This document shows, piece by piece, positions 33,945-41,753 of a stretch of DNA of 64,000 nucleotides. Position 1 is the first letter of the stretch. Every line of letters begins with the position of its first letter. The notes below the pieces were generated by a model. It searched no databases and was not told the DNA's origin. It worked only from the letters and a program-made list of their open reading frames with translations. Made by a program: the position numbers and the translations under genes. The stretch comes from CBDCGS01 sp965216915 (lineage in GTDB: Bacteria > Pseudomonadota > Alphaproteobacteria > UBA828), in contig CBDCGS010000011.1 of assembly GCA_965216915.1 (NCBI GenBank), forward strand, positions 1,612,001 through 1,676,000, written 5' to 3'.

Positions 33945-36434
33945 ATGCAGACACTTAGCCTGCGCCTGTTTGGCGGATTCGATTTGCGGGACGGCGGCGG
34001 CGCACCGATCCCAGTGCCGTCGAAGAAGAGCCGGTGCCTGCTCGCTTACCTCGTGCTCGCCCAAGGCCAACCGGTCCGGCGCGACCTTCTGGCTGGTCTC
34101 TTTTGGGGCGATCGGTCCGACACGCGCGCGCGCCATAGCTTGAGCGACGAGCTCTACAGGCTCCGACGATGTTTCTCGAAAGAGATCAGCGCGGGCTTCA
34201 CGCTATCGAACGAAAGCATCGCGGTCTCTCCGAGCGTTTTCGACGTCGACGTCATCCGCTTCGAACGCGCGGTTGCCGCGCAGGGGCACACGGAAATCGC
34301 TGCCGGCACTGCTCTCTACACCGGGGAGTTGCTGCCGGGATTTGAGATCGACCAGGAAGGCTTCGACGGGTGGCTCGCGGGCGAGCGAGAGCGTTTGCGC
34401 AACCGCGCCATCGTTGCCTTGCGGGACACGATCAGCGCGCAGACGGTAGGGGCACCCGCCGATGCCGTCGAGAGCGCACAGCGCTTGCTCTCGATCGAGC
34501 CCACCGACGAGGAAGCCCATCGCGCGCTGATGCTCCTCCATGCCGACGCGGGCCGGCGCGACCTCGCACTTCGCCAGTACAAGAAATGCGCCGAGGTGCT
34601 GTGGGACGAGCTTGGCATCGAGCCCGATGCCAAGACGCGCGCCATCCACGACCGGCTCATTGGCGTGCCGCAATCGGGCGATATCGCGGTTCCTCCGGGC
34701 GCAGCTACGGCTTCGGCCGAGCGTCCGGAGCGGCGCCTGACCGTGATCGCGTCGATGGATGTGGCCGGCTACAGCCGGCTGATGGGTGTCGACGAAGCGG
34801 GCACGCGGGCCAACCTCAACGATCATCGGAAGACCGTGATCGACCCGTCGATCGAGCGCCACAGCGGCCGGATCGTCAACACGGCGGGTGACGGCCTGCT
34901 CGTCGAGTTCGAAAGCGTGGTCGATGCGCTGCACGGCGCGTTCGATGTTCAGCGCCGCATGGCGGAGCGCAATGCCACCATCCCGGAGCAAGAGCGCATC
35001 ACGTTCCGCATGGGCATCAATCTCGGCGACGTGATCGTCGAGGGAGGCGATCTTCACGGCGACGGCGTCAACGTCGCCGCGCGCCTTCAGGCAATTGCGG
35101 ATGCCGGTGGGATCTGCATTTCCGGCGTGGTGTTCGAGCAGGCGCGTAACAAAGTGCCGTTCGTGTTCAGCGATCTTGGCGAGCAAGCGCTCAAGAACAT
35201 CGCTGAGCCGGTGCGGGTGTATCGCATGGTGCTCGCGCCCGCGGCCGCTCAGCAGAGAGCGAACACCGGCAATGGTGAGGCCGTCAGGCCATCGATCGCC
35301 GTGCTGCCTTTCCGAAACATGTCAGCCTCCGCGGAAAACGCGTTCATCGCCGAGGGGCTCGTGGAGGACCTGACGACGATGCTGGCGCGCGTGCCGGGCT
35401 TTTGCGTGATCTCGGGTATCTCCTCGGCGTCCTACCAGGATCAGTCGGCCGGAGCGCGCCAGATCGGCCATGATCTCAAAGTGCGCTATCTCGTCCGCGG
35501 CAGCCTGCGCCCGGTGCGTGAAGGCCTGCGCCTCACGGTGGAGCTTGTGGACACCGCGTCCGCCCAACAGATCTGGGCCGAACGGTTCGACCGCTCGCCG
35601 GATTGGCTCGCATCGCTCCAGGATGAATTGGTGACCTCCATCGTGTCGCGGATCGAACCGGCACTGGCCGGCGCGGAGGTGAGCCGCATGTCGGCGCGGC
35701 GCACCAAGGATCTCGATGCCTGGGCGCTCTACCACAAGAGCCTTGATCTCGCGCAGCACGGGTGGCGCGATGACGTCGTGCTCGAAACCATCGACGCGTT
35801 GCGCGAGGCGGTCGCGCGCGACCCTGAGTTCGCCCTCGGCTACGGGCGCCTCTCCCTCGTTCTGGCGGTCGGTCACCTGCTCGGCATCGTCGATGCCGCC
35901 GATGATGCCCTCGCGGCAGCGGAACGGGCGATCGAGCTTGGCTCGAACAGCTCAGAAGCGCTCAGCAATGCCGGATGCGCGCTGCTCGACATCGGTCAAC
36001 GGGAGCGGGCTGCCGATCTCCTCCAGCGCGCGGTCGAGCTCAACCCGAGCAACGGCCAGGCGTGGGTGCTGCTCGGGTGCTGCCGCAACGCCGAGGGGCG
36101 CTATGACGAGGCGATCGAGAGCCTCTCCTACGGACTGCGGATCAGCCCGCGTGATCCGCGCTTCGCCGTGTGGACGGGGGTCTATGCGCGCGCCTTGGAA
36201 CGCGCCGGCCGGCTGGAAGATGCACTCGCCCAGGCGCGCGAGGCCTGCAAGCTTGATGGTCGCCATCACGGTCCACGCGTCGTCTTGGCGCTGCTCATGC
36301 TGCGCGCGGGCAGGGTGGGTGAGGCGCGCGCCGCACTCAGCGACGCGCGGCGGCTGCGGCCGGCGCTCACGATGCGCGAAGCCGCAGGCCTCATCGGCAA
36401 GGAGGCGGCATTGAATCTGCGCGCCATCTGGTAG
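33945..36434 (+). CDS. BTAD - class III cyclase - TolB-like - TPR regulatory protein
   Basis: 829 residues in four parts. Residues 1-240 are a SARP-like winged helix plus bacterial transcriptional activator domain (LRLFGGFDL, GELLPGFEID, ALRQYKKCAEVLWDELGIEPD). Residues 262-430 are a class III nucleotidyl cyclase with metal Asp272 (MDVAGYSRLM), Asp316 (GDGLLVEF) and NVAAR (Asn376, Arg380), so it may be active. Residues 448-560 are TolB N-terminal-like (SIAVLPFRNMSA, IAEGLVEDLTTML). The rest is TPR repeats. No membrane segment. The mix suggests a cytosolic cyclase with DNA-binding and scaffold parts; signal and nucleotide are unknown. Confidence 0.85.
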   Translation: MQTLSLRLFGGFDLRDGGGAPIPVPSKKSRCLLAYLVLAQGQPVRRDLLAGLFWGDRSDTRARHSLSDELYRLRRCFSKEISAGFTLSNESIAVSPSVFDVDVIRFERAVAAQGHTEIAAGTALYTGELLPGFEIDQEGFDGWLAGERERLRNRAIVALRDTISAQTVGAPADAVESAQRLLSIEPTDEEAHRALMLLHADAGRRDLALRQYKKCAEVLWDELGIEPDAKTRAIHDRLIGVPQSGDIAVPPGAATASAERPERRLTVIASMDVAGYSRLMGVDEAGTRANLNDHRKTVIDPSIERHSGRIVNTAGDGLLVEFESVVDALHGAFDVQRRMAERNATIPEQERITFRMGINLGDVIVEGGDLHGDGVNVAARLQAIADAGGICISGVVFEQARNKVPFVFSDLGEQALKNIAEPVRVYRMVLAPAAAQQRANTGNGEAVRPSIAVLPFRNMSASAENAFIAEGLVEDLTTMLARVPGFCVISGISSASYQDQSAGARQIGHDLKVRYLVRGSLRPVREGLRLTVELVDTASAQQIWAERFDRSPDWLASLQDELVTSIVSRIEPALAGAEVSRMSARRTKDLDAWALYHKSLDLAQHGWRDDVVLETIDALREAVARDPEFALGYGRLSLVLAVGHLLGIVDAADDALAAAERAIELGSNSSEALSNAGCALLDIGQRERAADLLQRAVELNPSNGQAWVLLGCCRNAEGRYDEAIESLSYGLRISPRDPRFAVWTGVYARALERAGRLEDALAQAREACKLDGRHHGPRVVLALLMLRAGRVGEARAALSDARRLRPALTMREAAGLIGKEAALNLRAIW

Positions 36435-36457
36435 CCATCGAGCGATGGGAGGTGTCG

Positions 36458-36751
36458 TTGAAGAAATTTGTGATCGAGCGTGATCTGCCGGAGATCGGCA
36501 GCCGAACCCGCGCGGAGCTGCGCGAGGGTGCACAGAAATCCCTTGAAGCCCTCAACCAACTGGCGCCGGACATTCAATGGTTGGAGTCGTACGTCGCCGA
36601 AAACAAGACCTTTTGCGTGTATCTCGCGAAGGACAAGTCGCTCATCGAAGAACATGCGCGGCTGACCGGCGCTCCGGCGACGAAGATCACCGAGATCCGC
36701 CGGGTCGTTGACCCGGCTATTACAGCTGTTCTTACGAACGACGGGGACTGA
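36458..36751 (+). CDS. DUF4242 family protein, copy 1
   Basis: 97 residues from TTG 36458, five bases after a strong GGGAGG; GTG 36452 overlaps that ribosome site and is less likely. KKFVIERDLPEIG, ESYVAENKTFCVYLAKD and HARLTGAPATKITEIRRVVDP define the DUF4242 fold, a small ferredoxin-like domain; a Streptomyces member binds nickel. It begins 23 bases after the cyclase gene stop and is probably cotranscribed with it. A second copy (37285) shares the same three blocks. Confidence 0.87.
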   Translation: MKKFVIERDLPEIGSRTRAELREGAQKSLEALNQLAPDIQWLESYVAENKTFCVYLAKDKSLIEEHARLTGAPATKITEIRRVVDPAITAVLTNDGD

Positions 36752-36841
36752 GCCGACCGTGCGCGCTCGGAGCGCGCGGAATCGCCGTGGCGGTTCAATC
36801 CGTCCGATGCGGCTAAGCACCAACAAGGAGGGAGAGAGACC

Positions 36842-37231
36842 ATGTCCACAGCTGATCTTGAGAAAACTGCCGAGGAGCACAACGAGCTCTTCACGACCAC
36901 CATCAATCGCGGCGATGCGGCCGCGCTTGCAGAGCTCTTCGATGAGGACGCGATTCTGCTTCCGCCCAACGACGATGTTGCGCGTGGAAAGGCGGGCGCG
37001 CGTCGGGTGATGGATGGTCTCGTCGCGGCTCGCCTGAACAACGCCGCCTTCGAGACGTTGCGGGTGATCGACGGCGGTGACTTCGCCATCCACGTCGCGC
37101 GCTTCTCGCACGATCTCGAGCGCGACGGCGCGCGGGTGCGGGAGGCGGGCAAGTTCGTCGAGGTCTGGAAACGCCAAGTCGACGGGTCGTGGAAGACCGT
37201 TGTCGACATCTGGAACATGGATCCGGATTGA
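36842..37231 (+). CDS. SnoaL-like / DUF4440 family protein
   Basis: 129 residues with an excellent AAGGAGGGAG ribosome site. EEHNELFTTTINRGDAAALAELFDEDAILLPPNDDVARGKAGARRV is the NTF2-like cone with the DUF4440/SgcJ layout, ending VEVWKRQVDGSWKTVVDIWNMD. This fold includes ketosteroid-isomerase-like enzymes and ligand-binding proteins; no catalytic pair can be assigned. It is flanked on both sides by DUF4242 paralogues, and all three genes have strong ribosome sites, so they are presumably a unit. Confidence 0.85.
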   Translation: MSTADLEKTAEEHNELFTTTINRGDAAALAELFDEDAILLPPNDDVARGKAGARRVMDGLVAARLNNAAFETLRVIDGGDFAIHVARFSHDLERDGARVREAGKFVEVWKRQVDGSWKTVVDIWNMDPD

Positions 37232-37284
37232 GCCAGCGGTCGCGTGAAATACGGATGCACGCCGCCTCAGCCTAGGAGCAAAGC

Positions 37285-37560
37285 ATGAGAAAGTTCCTCG
37301 TCGAACGCGATATTCCGGAGGTCGGTCAGGTCTCACGCGCCGCGATGCGCAACTCGGACGCGATCCTCAAGGACATGGCGCCGGATATCCAATGGGTCGA
37401 ATCGCACATTGCCGACGACAAGACCTTTTGCGTCTATTACGCGAAGGACGAAGAAACCGTGCGCGAGCACTCGCGGCGCTGCGGTTCACCGGTCACCTCG
37501 ATCACCGAGATTCGCCGTGTCATCGATCCCTTGCTCACCGAGACATTGGCCGGGCGCTGA
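37285..37560 (+). CDS. DUF4242 family protein, copy 2
   Basis: 91 residues after an AGGAG ribosome site. RKFLVERDIPEVG, APDIQWVESHIADDKTFCVYYAKDEE and HSRRCGSPVTSITEIRRVIDP match copy 1 block by block, so this is an internal paralogue. It keeps two cysteine positions that could bind a metal (TFCVYY and RRCGSP); copy 1 has only the first. Last gene of the plus-strand run that starts with the cyclase gene. Confidence 0.87.
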   Translation: MRKFLVERDIPEVGQVSRAAMRNSDAILKDMAPDIQWVESHIADDKTFCVYYAKDEETVREHSRRCGSPVTSITEIRRVIDPLLTETLAGR

Positions 37561-38007
37561 CAGTTCGCCCGGCAGCGCCGATCGAGGTCGCAACGGCGTC
37601 GAGTTGCGCCGGCAAGTCTGCCTTTGGTTCTTGAGCATGGGCGCGTGTTGGGAATGCTTGACCGCCGTCAACTTCACGGGTGTGCAGCCTCAGAGAATAG
37701 GGGGCCTTGGCAGGCGCAGAGGCTGTGTGCCGTCGTTGGGACAGCGTTGTGGATAACTCTGTGGGCGATCGTCGGTTCATCGATGTTGCGACCTTGCAGG
37801 CCCTGAGACCGTATCGGTCAGAGCGCGGTTGCGCGCCGCTATTTTTCGCGTAACCCGCTGTGGTAATTATTGAATTCCGTTAACAATACTGTGATGTTGA
37901 TACAACGGGTCGAACCGGCCCGAGGCATGGTCGTCCGCACATTTCTCGTCAATTTGTGGACAAAGCCGCAAAGTCCTGACCAGTTAATGCTGTCAACTTT
38001 GGCGGGA
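37561..38007. other. AT-rich convergent gap with DnaA-box-like sites
   Basis: This 447-base stretch between convergent genes is unusually AT-rich from about 37840 to 37990 (ATTTTTCGCGTAA, GGTAATTATTGAATTCCG). TGTGGATAA at 37748-37756 is a perfect DnaA box on the opposite strand, and TGTGGACAA at 37955-37963 is a common variant. Two more TGTGG pentamers (one eight bases after the first box, one near 37869) have the same orientation. It may be a replication or regulatory region, or merely a diverged sequence; dnaA and hemE are not nearby. Confidence 0.35.
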
Positions 38008-38418
38008 TCATTGTGCCGACTGCTCGCGCTCGATTTCCACGCCGACGGACCCTGCGTCCTCGTATACATCGAGCTTTTCGACCCGCACGCGTGCCGCCCG
38101 CACGCGTCCGTCGGCGAGGCACACACCGGCGATCCGCTCGGCGAGCGTCTCGACGAGGTTGATATGACCCGCAGTTGCGATGGCGCGAATGCCGTCTACG
38201 ACCGTTTCATAGGAGACGACATTCTCGATGCTATCGTCGAGCGGGCGCCGATCGTCGGCGACCAAGAGCTCGACGTTGATCCGCACGCGCTGAGGCCCGT
38301 TTTTCTCGTGGGCATGGACGCCAATCGCGCAGGGCAAGACCAGGTCGCGGATGAACACACGCCGGTCGGGGGTGGTCTGCGCGCGGGCGCCACGCGGCAC
38401 GAATGAAGGTTCCGTCAC
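38008..38418 (-). CDS. folB: dihydroneopterin aldolase
   Basis: 136 residues with a GTG start, about 15 longer than usual at the N-terminus. RRVFIRDLVLPCAIGVHAHEKNGPQRVRINVELLV and YETVVDGIRAIATAGHINLVETLAERIA are the FolB core: catalytic Glu near EKNGPQ and the NLVETLAE helix. It splits 7,8-dihydroneopterin into 6-hydroxymethyl-dihydropterin and glycolaldehyde in folate synthesis. It begins seven bases after a FolM-like reductase, a common pairing, and is the last gene of a six-gene minus-strand operon. Confidence 0.9.
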   Translation of the reverse strand: MTEPSFVPRGARAQTTPDRRVFIRDLVLPCAIGVHAHEKNGPQRVRINVELLVADDRRPLDDSIENVVSYETVVDGIRAIATAGHINLVETLAERIAGVCLADGRVRAARVRVEKLDVYEDAGSVGVEIEREQSAQ

Positions 38419-38425
38419 GGTTCCG

Positions 38426-39199
38426 CTACTCCCCCGGTTCGGTGTCCACCGGCATCGTCCATCCGAGGTGCTGCCCGCTGTCCAGCGCGATCATCTGGCC
38501 GGTCAGCGCCGGCGCCGCCAGGATAAAGCGGAGTGCGGCGCAAATCTCCTCCGGCGATGCCGGGCGCTGAAGCGGCGTGCGCGCGCACTGCGCGGCAAAC
38601 TGCGCATCGGTTTGGCGTGCGCTCGGCAAGACCGGGCCGGGGCCAATCGCGTTGACCCGTATGCGCGGGCCGAGCGCCAGCGCGGCGATCCGCGTCAAGG
38701 CCCACAGCCCTGATTTGCTCAGCGTGTACGACGTGAAATGGGGCGTCAGGTTCCAGACGCGTTGATCGATCACGTTGACCACCACGCCGCGCGCGGTCGG
38801 CGGCAACGACGCGGCGAAGGCCTGGGTGAGGACGAACGGCGCGCGGAAATTCACCTCCATGTGCCGATCCCAGCTCTCACGCGTGGCATCGCCGATCGCA
38901 TCGCGCTCGAAAATCGCGGCGTTGTTCACCAGGCACCCAATCGGCCCCAGCGCTTCGGCGGCCTGGGCGACGAGGCGTTGCACCGCGTCCTCGTCGGCGA
39001 GATCGGCGCGGAGCGCGACCGCGCGCCCACCCGCCGCGGTGATCGCGTCCACGACGGCGGTGGCCTCATCGACCGAAGCCCGATGGTGGATGCCAACAGC
39101 CCAGCCATCCGCCGCCAGCGCCTCCGCCAACGCGCGGCCGATGCGCCGTGCAGCACCCGTGACGAGCGCTGCCCGCGGCGGTGCGTCGGGCTCGTTCAT
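38426..39199 (-). CDS. SDR oxidoreductase, FolM/pteridine-reductase-like
   Basis: 257 residues. LVTGAARRIGRALAEALA has TGxxxRIG in place of TGxxxGIG, the pteridine-reductase (PTR1/FolM) signature for NADPH binding. VNNAAIFERD, and Tyr and Lys in TSYTLSKSGLWAL, supply the SDR catalytic residues. FolM reduces dihydromonapterin or dihydrofolate; with folB directly downstream a pterin substrate is the best guess. The ATG overlaps the CBS gene's stop codon. Confidence 0.85.
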   Translation of the reverse strand: MNEPDAPPRAALVTGAARRIGRALAEALAADGWAVGIHHRASVDEATAVVDAITAAGGRAVALRADLADEDAVQRLVAQAAEALGPIGCLVNNAAIFERDAIGDATRESWDRHMEVNFRAPFVLTQAFAASLPPTARGVVVNVIDQRVWNLTPHFTSYTLSKSGLWALTRIAALALGPRIRVNAIGPGPVLPSARQTDAQFAAQCARTPLQRPASPEEICAALRFILAAPALTGQMIALDSGQHLGWTMPVDTEPGE

Positions 39200-39666
39200 C
39201 GGCGCGCCGCCTCTTCGGCCCGATGACGCTCTTCGTCCAGGTCGTAAAAGCGAAACACCATGTCCATCAGCGTCACGAAGCCCACCGCTTCATTCTGATC
39301 GATCACCACGCCACGCGAGAGACTGAAGCGCGTGAGGAGCCGAATCGCATATTTGATCTCCATGTCCGCATTCACGGTGAGAACCGGCTTCGACATGACC
39401 TCGTAGACGTTCACACGATCCGGCGAACGATTGCGGGCGATGATCTTGTTCGCGATGTCGGAGACCACGACGATACCGTATTCATCGCCGGCGCGCCGTC
39501 GCTCGACCACCAGCGAGCGCACCTGGTTCTCGCGCATGCGGTTGAGCGCGTCGCGCACGGTCGCCATGCCATCGATCGGCAGCGGCATGGGCGTCATCAC
39601 ATCGCGGACGGTGTTGTAACGCCATTTGCTTTCGTGATCGGCTTGGCCGCTTTGCCCATCGCTCAT
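39196..39666 (-). CDS. CBS-pair domain protein
   Basis: 156 residues made of two CBS motifs (VRDVMTPMPLPIDGMATVRDALNRMRENQVRSLVV and VYEVMSKPVLTVNADMEIKYAIRLLTRFSLSRGVV) with short ends. CBS pairs bind adenine nucleotides and regulate transporters or enzymes. Its neighbours are a PII-like protein (overlapping by four bases upstream) and two DUF1538 membrane proteins, so it is probably a soluble energy-sensing subunit of that transport system. It is coupled by ATGA overlap to the FolM-like gene. Confidence 0.88.
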   Translation of the reverse strand: MSDGQSGQADHESKWRYNTVRDVMTPMPLPIDGMATVRDALNRMRENQVRSLVVERRRAGDEYGIVVVSDIANKIIARNRSPDRVNVYEVMSKPVLTVNADMEIKYAIRLLTRFSLSRGVVIDQNEAVGFVTLMDMVFRFYDLDEERHRAEEAARR

Positions 39667-40013
39667 ATCTGATCCTCGATCTCGTGCTTGATCTCATCGA
39701 TCTGGTGCGACAATCCAACCGCATCCTCGATGGCGACCTGAAACGCAATTCCGGTGCCGGATCTCTCCTCGAAGGCGCCGACCGTCGCGATCTCCTCGAG
39801 GACCGTCCGGCTGACATGCTCCTCCACGAGGAACAGGAGGATGTCGCGCTGGCCGGTGAGTCTCAAGCCCAGAAACGTCTTCTCGGGCTGCAATCCCTCA
39901 CCGCGGCAGCTCGTGATGATGGTGGCACCGGTGGCGCCGGCACGCCGGCCGGCCTCCAGCACCGTGTCGGTTTCGCTGTCATCGACCAGCGCCATGATCA
40001 ACTTGAAGCGCAT
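39663..40013 (-). CDS. PII-like signalling protein
   Basis: 116 residues. The N-terminal MRFKLIMALVDDSETDTVLEAGRRAGATGATIITSCRGEG is the beta-alpha-beta start of the PII fold, and LLFLVEEHVSRTVLEEIATVGAF the second half. The T-loop of canonical GlnB, including the uridylylated Tyr, is not evident, so it is a PII-like rather than a classical nitrogen regulator. It lies immediately after the second DUF1538 gene (two-base gap) and overlaps the CBS gene. Confidence 0.86.
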   Translation of the reverse strand: MRFKLIMALVDDSETDTVLEAGRRAGATGATIITSCRGEGLQPEKTFLGLRLTGQRDILLFLVEEHVSRTVLEEIATVGAFEERSGTGIAFQVAIEDAVGLSHQIDEIKHEIEDQI

Positions 40014-40014
40014 G

Positions 40015-40800
40015 TCAGGCTCCTTCTTTGGGTCGGCGGCGTCGGCGCATCCGGTCGATCACGGCGGACAATTGCGCGTAGCCGAGTACGGAAATGATTG
40101 GGAACACGCTCGCGAGCGCGATCAAGCCAAAACCGTCGATCAAGGGGCTACGCCCCGGCACGTTCGCGGCAAGGCCGAGGCCGAGCGCGGCGACGAGCGG
40201 CACCGTGACCGTCGAGGTCGTGACACCGCCCGAATCGTAGGCCAAGGGAATGATCGAGCGGGTGGCGAAAACCGTCTGAACGATCACGACGGCGTAGCCG
40301 ACCATGATCAAGTAATGGAGCGGCAAGCCGGTCACGATGCGGACGGTGCCGAGCCCCACGCCGACCGACACGCCGACCGCGACCGCGATGCGCAACCCCC
40401 ACGGGTTGATGGTGCCGCCGGAGACCGTGCCCGCCTTCTCCGCGACCGCCATCAGGGAGGGCTCGGCGATCGTCGTGCCGAAGCCGATGGCGGCTGCGAA
40501 GACGTACACCCAGCCATAATCGAGCCAGTGAGCGGCCGCACCTTCCACGATGCCGAGGAATGCCGGGTCCGTCAGCTGTTCGGCCATGGTCTTGCCGAGC
40601 GGGAAGAGCGCCTTCTCCAATCCGATCAGGAAAAACACCAATCCGATGACGACATAGATGAAGCCGACGACCAATCGTTTGATGTTGGCCGGCCGCTTGC
40701 GGAGAACGATGACCTGGAAGAAGAGGATCAGGCCGATCAGCGGCAAGACGTCGAGAACCGTGCTGCTGCCGACCGATTGAAGGAGTGCGAGGAGATCCAT
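40015..40800 (-). CDS. DUF1538 membrane protein B
   Basis: 261 residues, about six or seven membrane helices. It shares with its upstream neighbour the segments GFGTTIAEPSLMAVAEKAG, AYDSGGVTTSTVTVPLVAALGLGLA and PLIDGFGLIALASVFPIISVL, the DUF1538 motifs. Many DUF1538 proteins carry both halves in one polypeptide; here they are two genes. The fold suggests a transporter with inverted or tandem repeats, ion or substrate unknown. Next to a PII-like and a CBS gene, it is probably regulated by both. Confidence 0.88.
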   Translation of the reverse strand: MDLLALLQSVGSSTVLDVLPLIGLILFFQVIVLRKRPANIKRLVVGFIYVVIGLVFFLIGLEKALFPLGKTMAEQLTDPAFLGIVEGAAAHWLDYGWVYVFAAAIGFGTTIAEPSLMAVAEKAGTVSGGTINPWGLRIAVAVGVSVGVGLGTVRIVTGLPLHYLIMVGYAVVIVQTVFATRSIIPLAYDSGGVTTSTVTVPLVAALGLGLAANVPGRSPLIDGFGLIALASVFPIISVLGYAQLSAVIDRMRRRRRPKEGA

Positions 40801-40810
40801 CGGGCTTGCC

Positions 40811-41623
40811 TCAGGTCACCATGCCATAGACGAGCACGAAGATGATGGGGGTCAGGCTCGCGAACGCGATGAGGCCGAACCCATCGATCAGGGGATTGCG
40901 CCCGCGGATCACTGTCGCGAGGCCGACGCCGAGCGCGGTCACCATCGGCACCGTGATGGTCGAGGTGGTGACTCCGCCGGAATCGTAGGCGATCCCGATG
41001 ATCTCCTCCGGCGCGGCGAAGGTCAGCGCGACCGCGATCACGTAGCCGCCGATGATCCAAAGGTGCAATGGCCAACCCTTCAGGATGCGAAACACGCCGA
41101 GCGTGATCCCGACGCCGACCGAGACGGCGACGGTGTAGCGCAAGCCGAGGGCGTAGCCCTCCTGCGCGTCCGCATCGGACGCAATCACCCCGGCGTCGGC
41201 CGCAACCCGCGCGGCCTCGGCCGACACGGCGATGAGCGCCGGCTCCGCGACCGTGGTGCCGAACCCGAGGGCAAACGCGAATGCGCACAGCCAGATCAGG
41301 CTGCCCTTGCGCGCAAAATCTTGGGCCAGGCCTTCGCCGAGCGGAAAAAGCCCCATCTCGAGCCCTTTGACGAAGAGAGCAAGGCCGAGCATGACGAACA
41401 CGAGGCCGCCGAGGATCGCGCCAAGATCGGGGAAGGGCTGGCGAAGCACCGCGAGCTGAAACACCGCGATCACGACGATGATCGGCGCGAGATCGCGCAG
41501 GGTGCCGAAAATCAACTTGGCGAGCGGTAGCGCATGCGCACCAAGTTGAGATCGGAAAAAGGCTGAGATGGTCGGAATGCGTGCCGGACCGGGGTCGAGC
41601 TTTGGGTTGGCGCGGTCGGTCAC
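40811..41623 (-). CDS. DUF1538 membrane protein A
   Basis: 270 residues, GTG start, six or seven membrane helices. GFGTTVAEPALIAVSAEA, AYDSGGVTTSTITVPMVTALGVGLA and PLIDGFGLIAFASLTPII are nearly identical to the corresponding segments of the next gene, so the two arose by duplication and probably form a heteromeric membrane complex. It starts the six-gene operon (DUF1538 A, DUF1538 B, PII-like, CBS, FolM-like, folB); only ten bases separate the two DUF1538 genes. Substrate unknown. Confidence 0.88.
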   Translation of the reverse strand: MTDRANPKLDPGPARIPTISAFFRSQLGAHALPLAKLIFGTLRDLAPIIVVIAVFQLAVLRQPFPDLGAILGGLVFVMLGLALFVKGLEMGLFPLGEGLAQDFARKGSLIWLCAFAFALGFGTTVAEPALIAVSAEAARVAADAGVIASDADAQEGYALGLRYTVAVSVGVGITLGVFRILKGWPLHLWIIGGYVIAVALTFAAPEEIIGIAYDSGGVTTSTITVPMVTALGVGLATVIRGRNPLIDGFGLIAFASLTPIIFVLVYGMVT

Positions 41624-41753
41624 GTCAGCGGCGGATCGAGGCGATCAGATTCTCCCGCCTTATACGCGTTCCGGCCGAACCCGAAAAGACTCGCCGCGCG
41701 CGTCGGCGACGAGGGTTCTGCTCCCGTTGCTCGCGCGCGAACCTAGGCGTGTG

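Noticed and set aside
37870..38406. Plus-strand frame opposite folB and across the AT-rich gap
   Set aside because: Its 3' two thirds are the antisense of folB; the 5' part lies in the AT-rich gap without a start signal.
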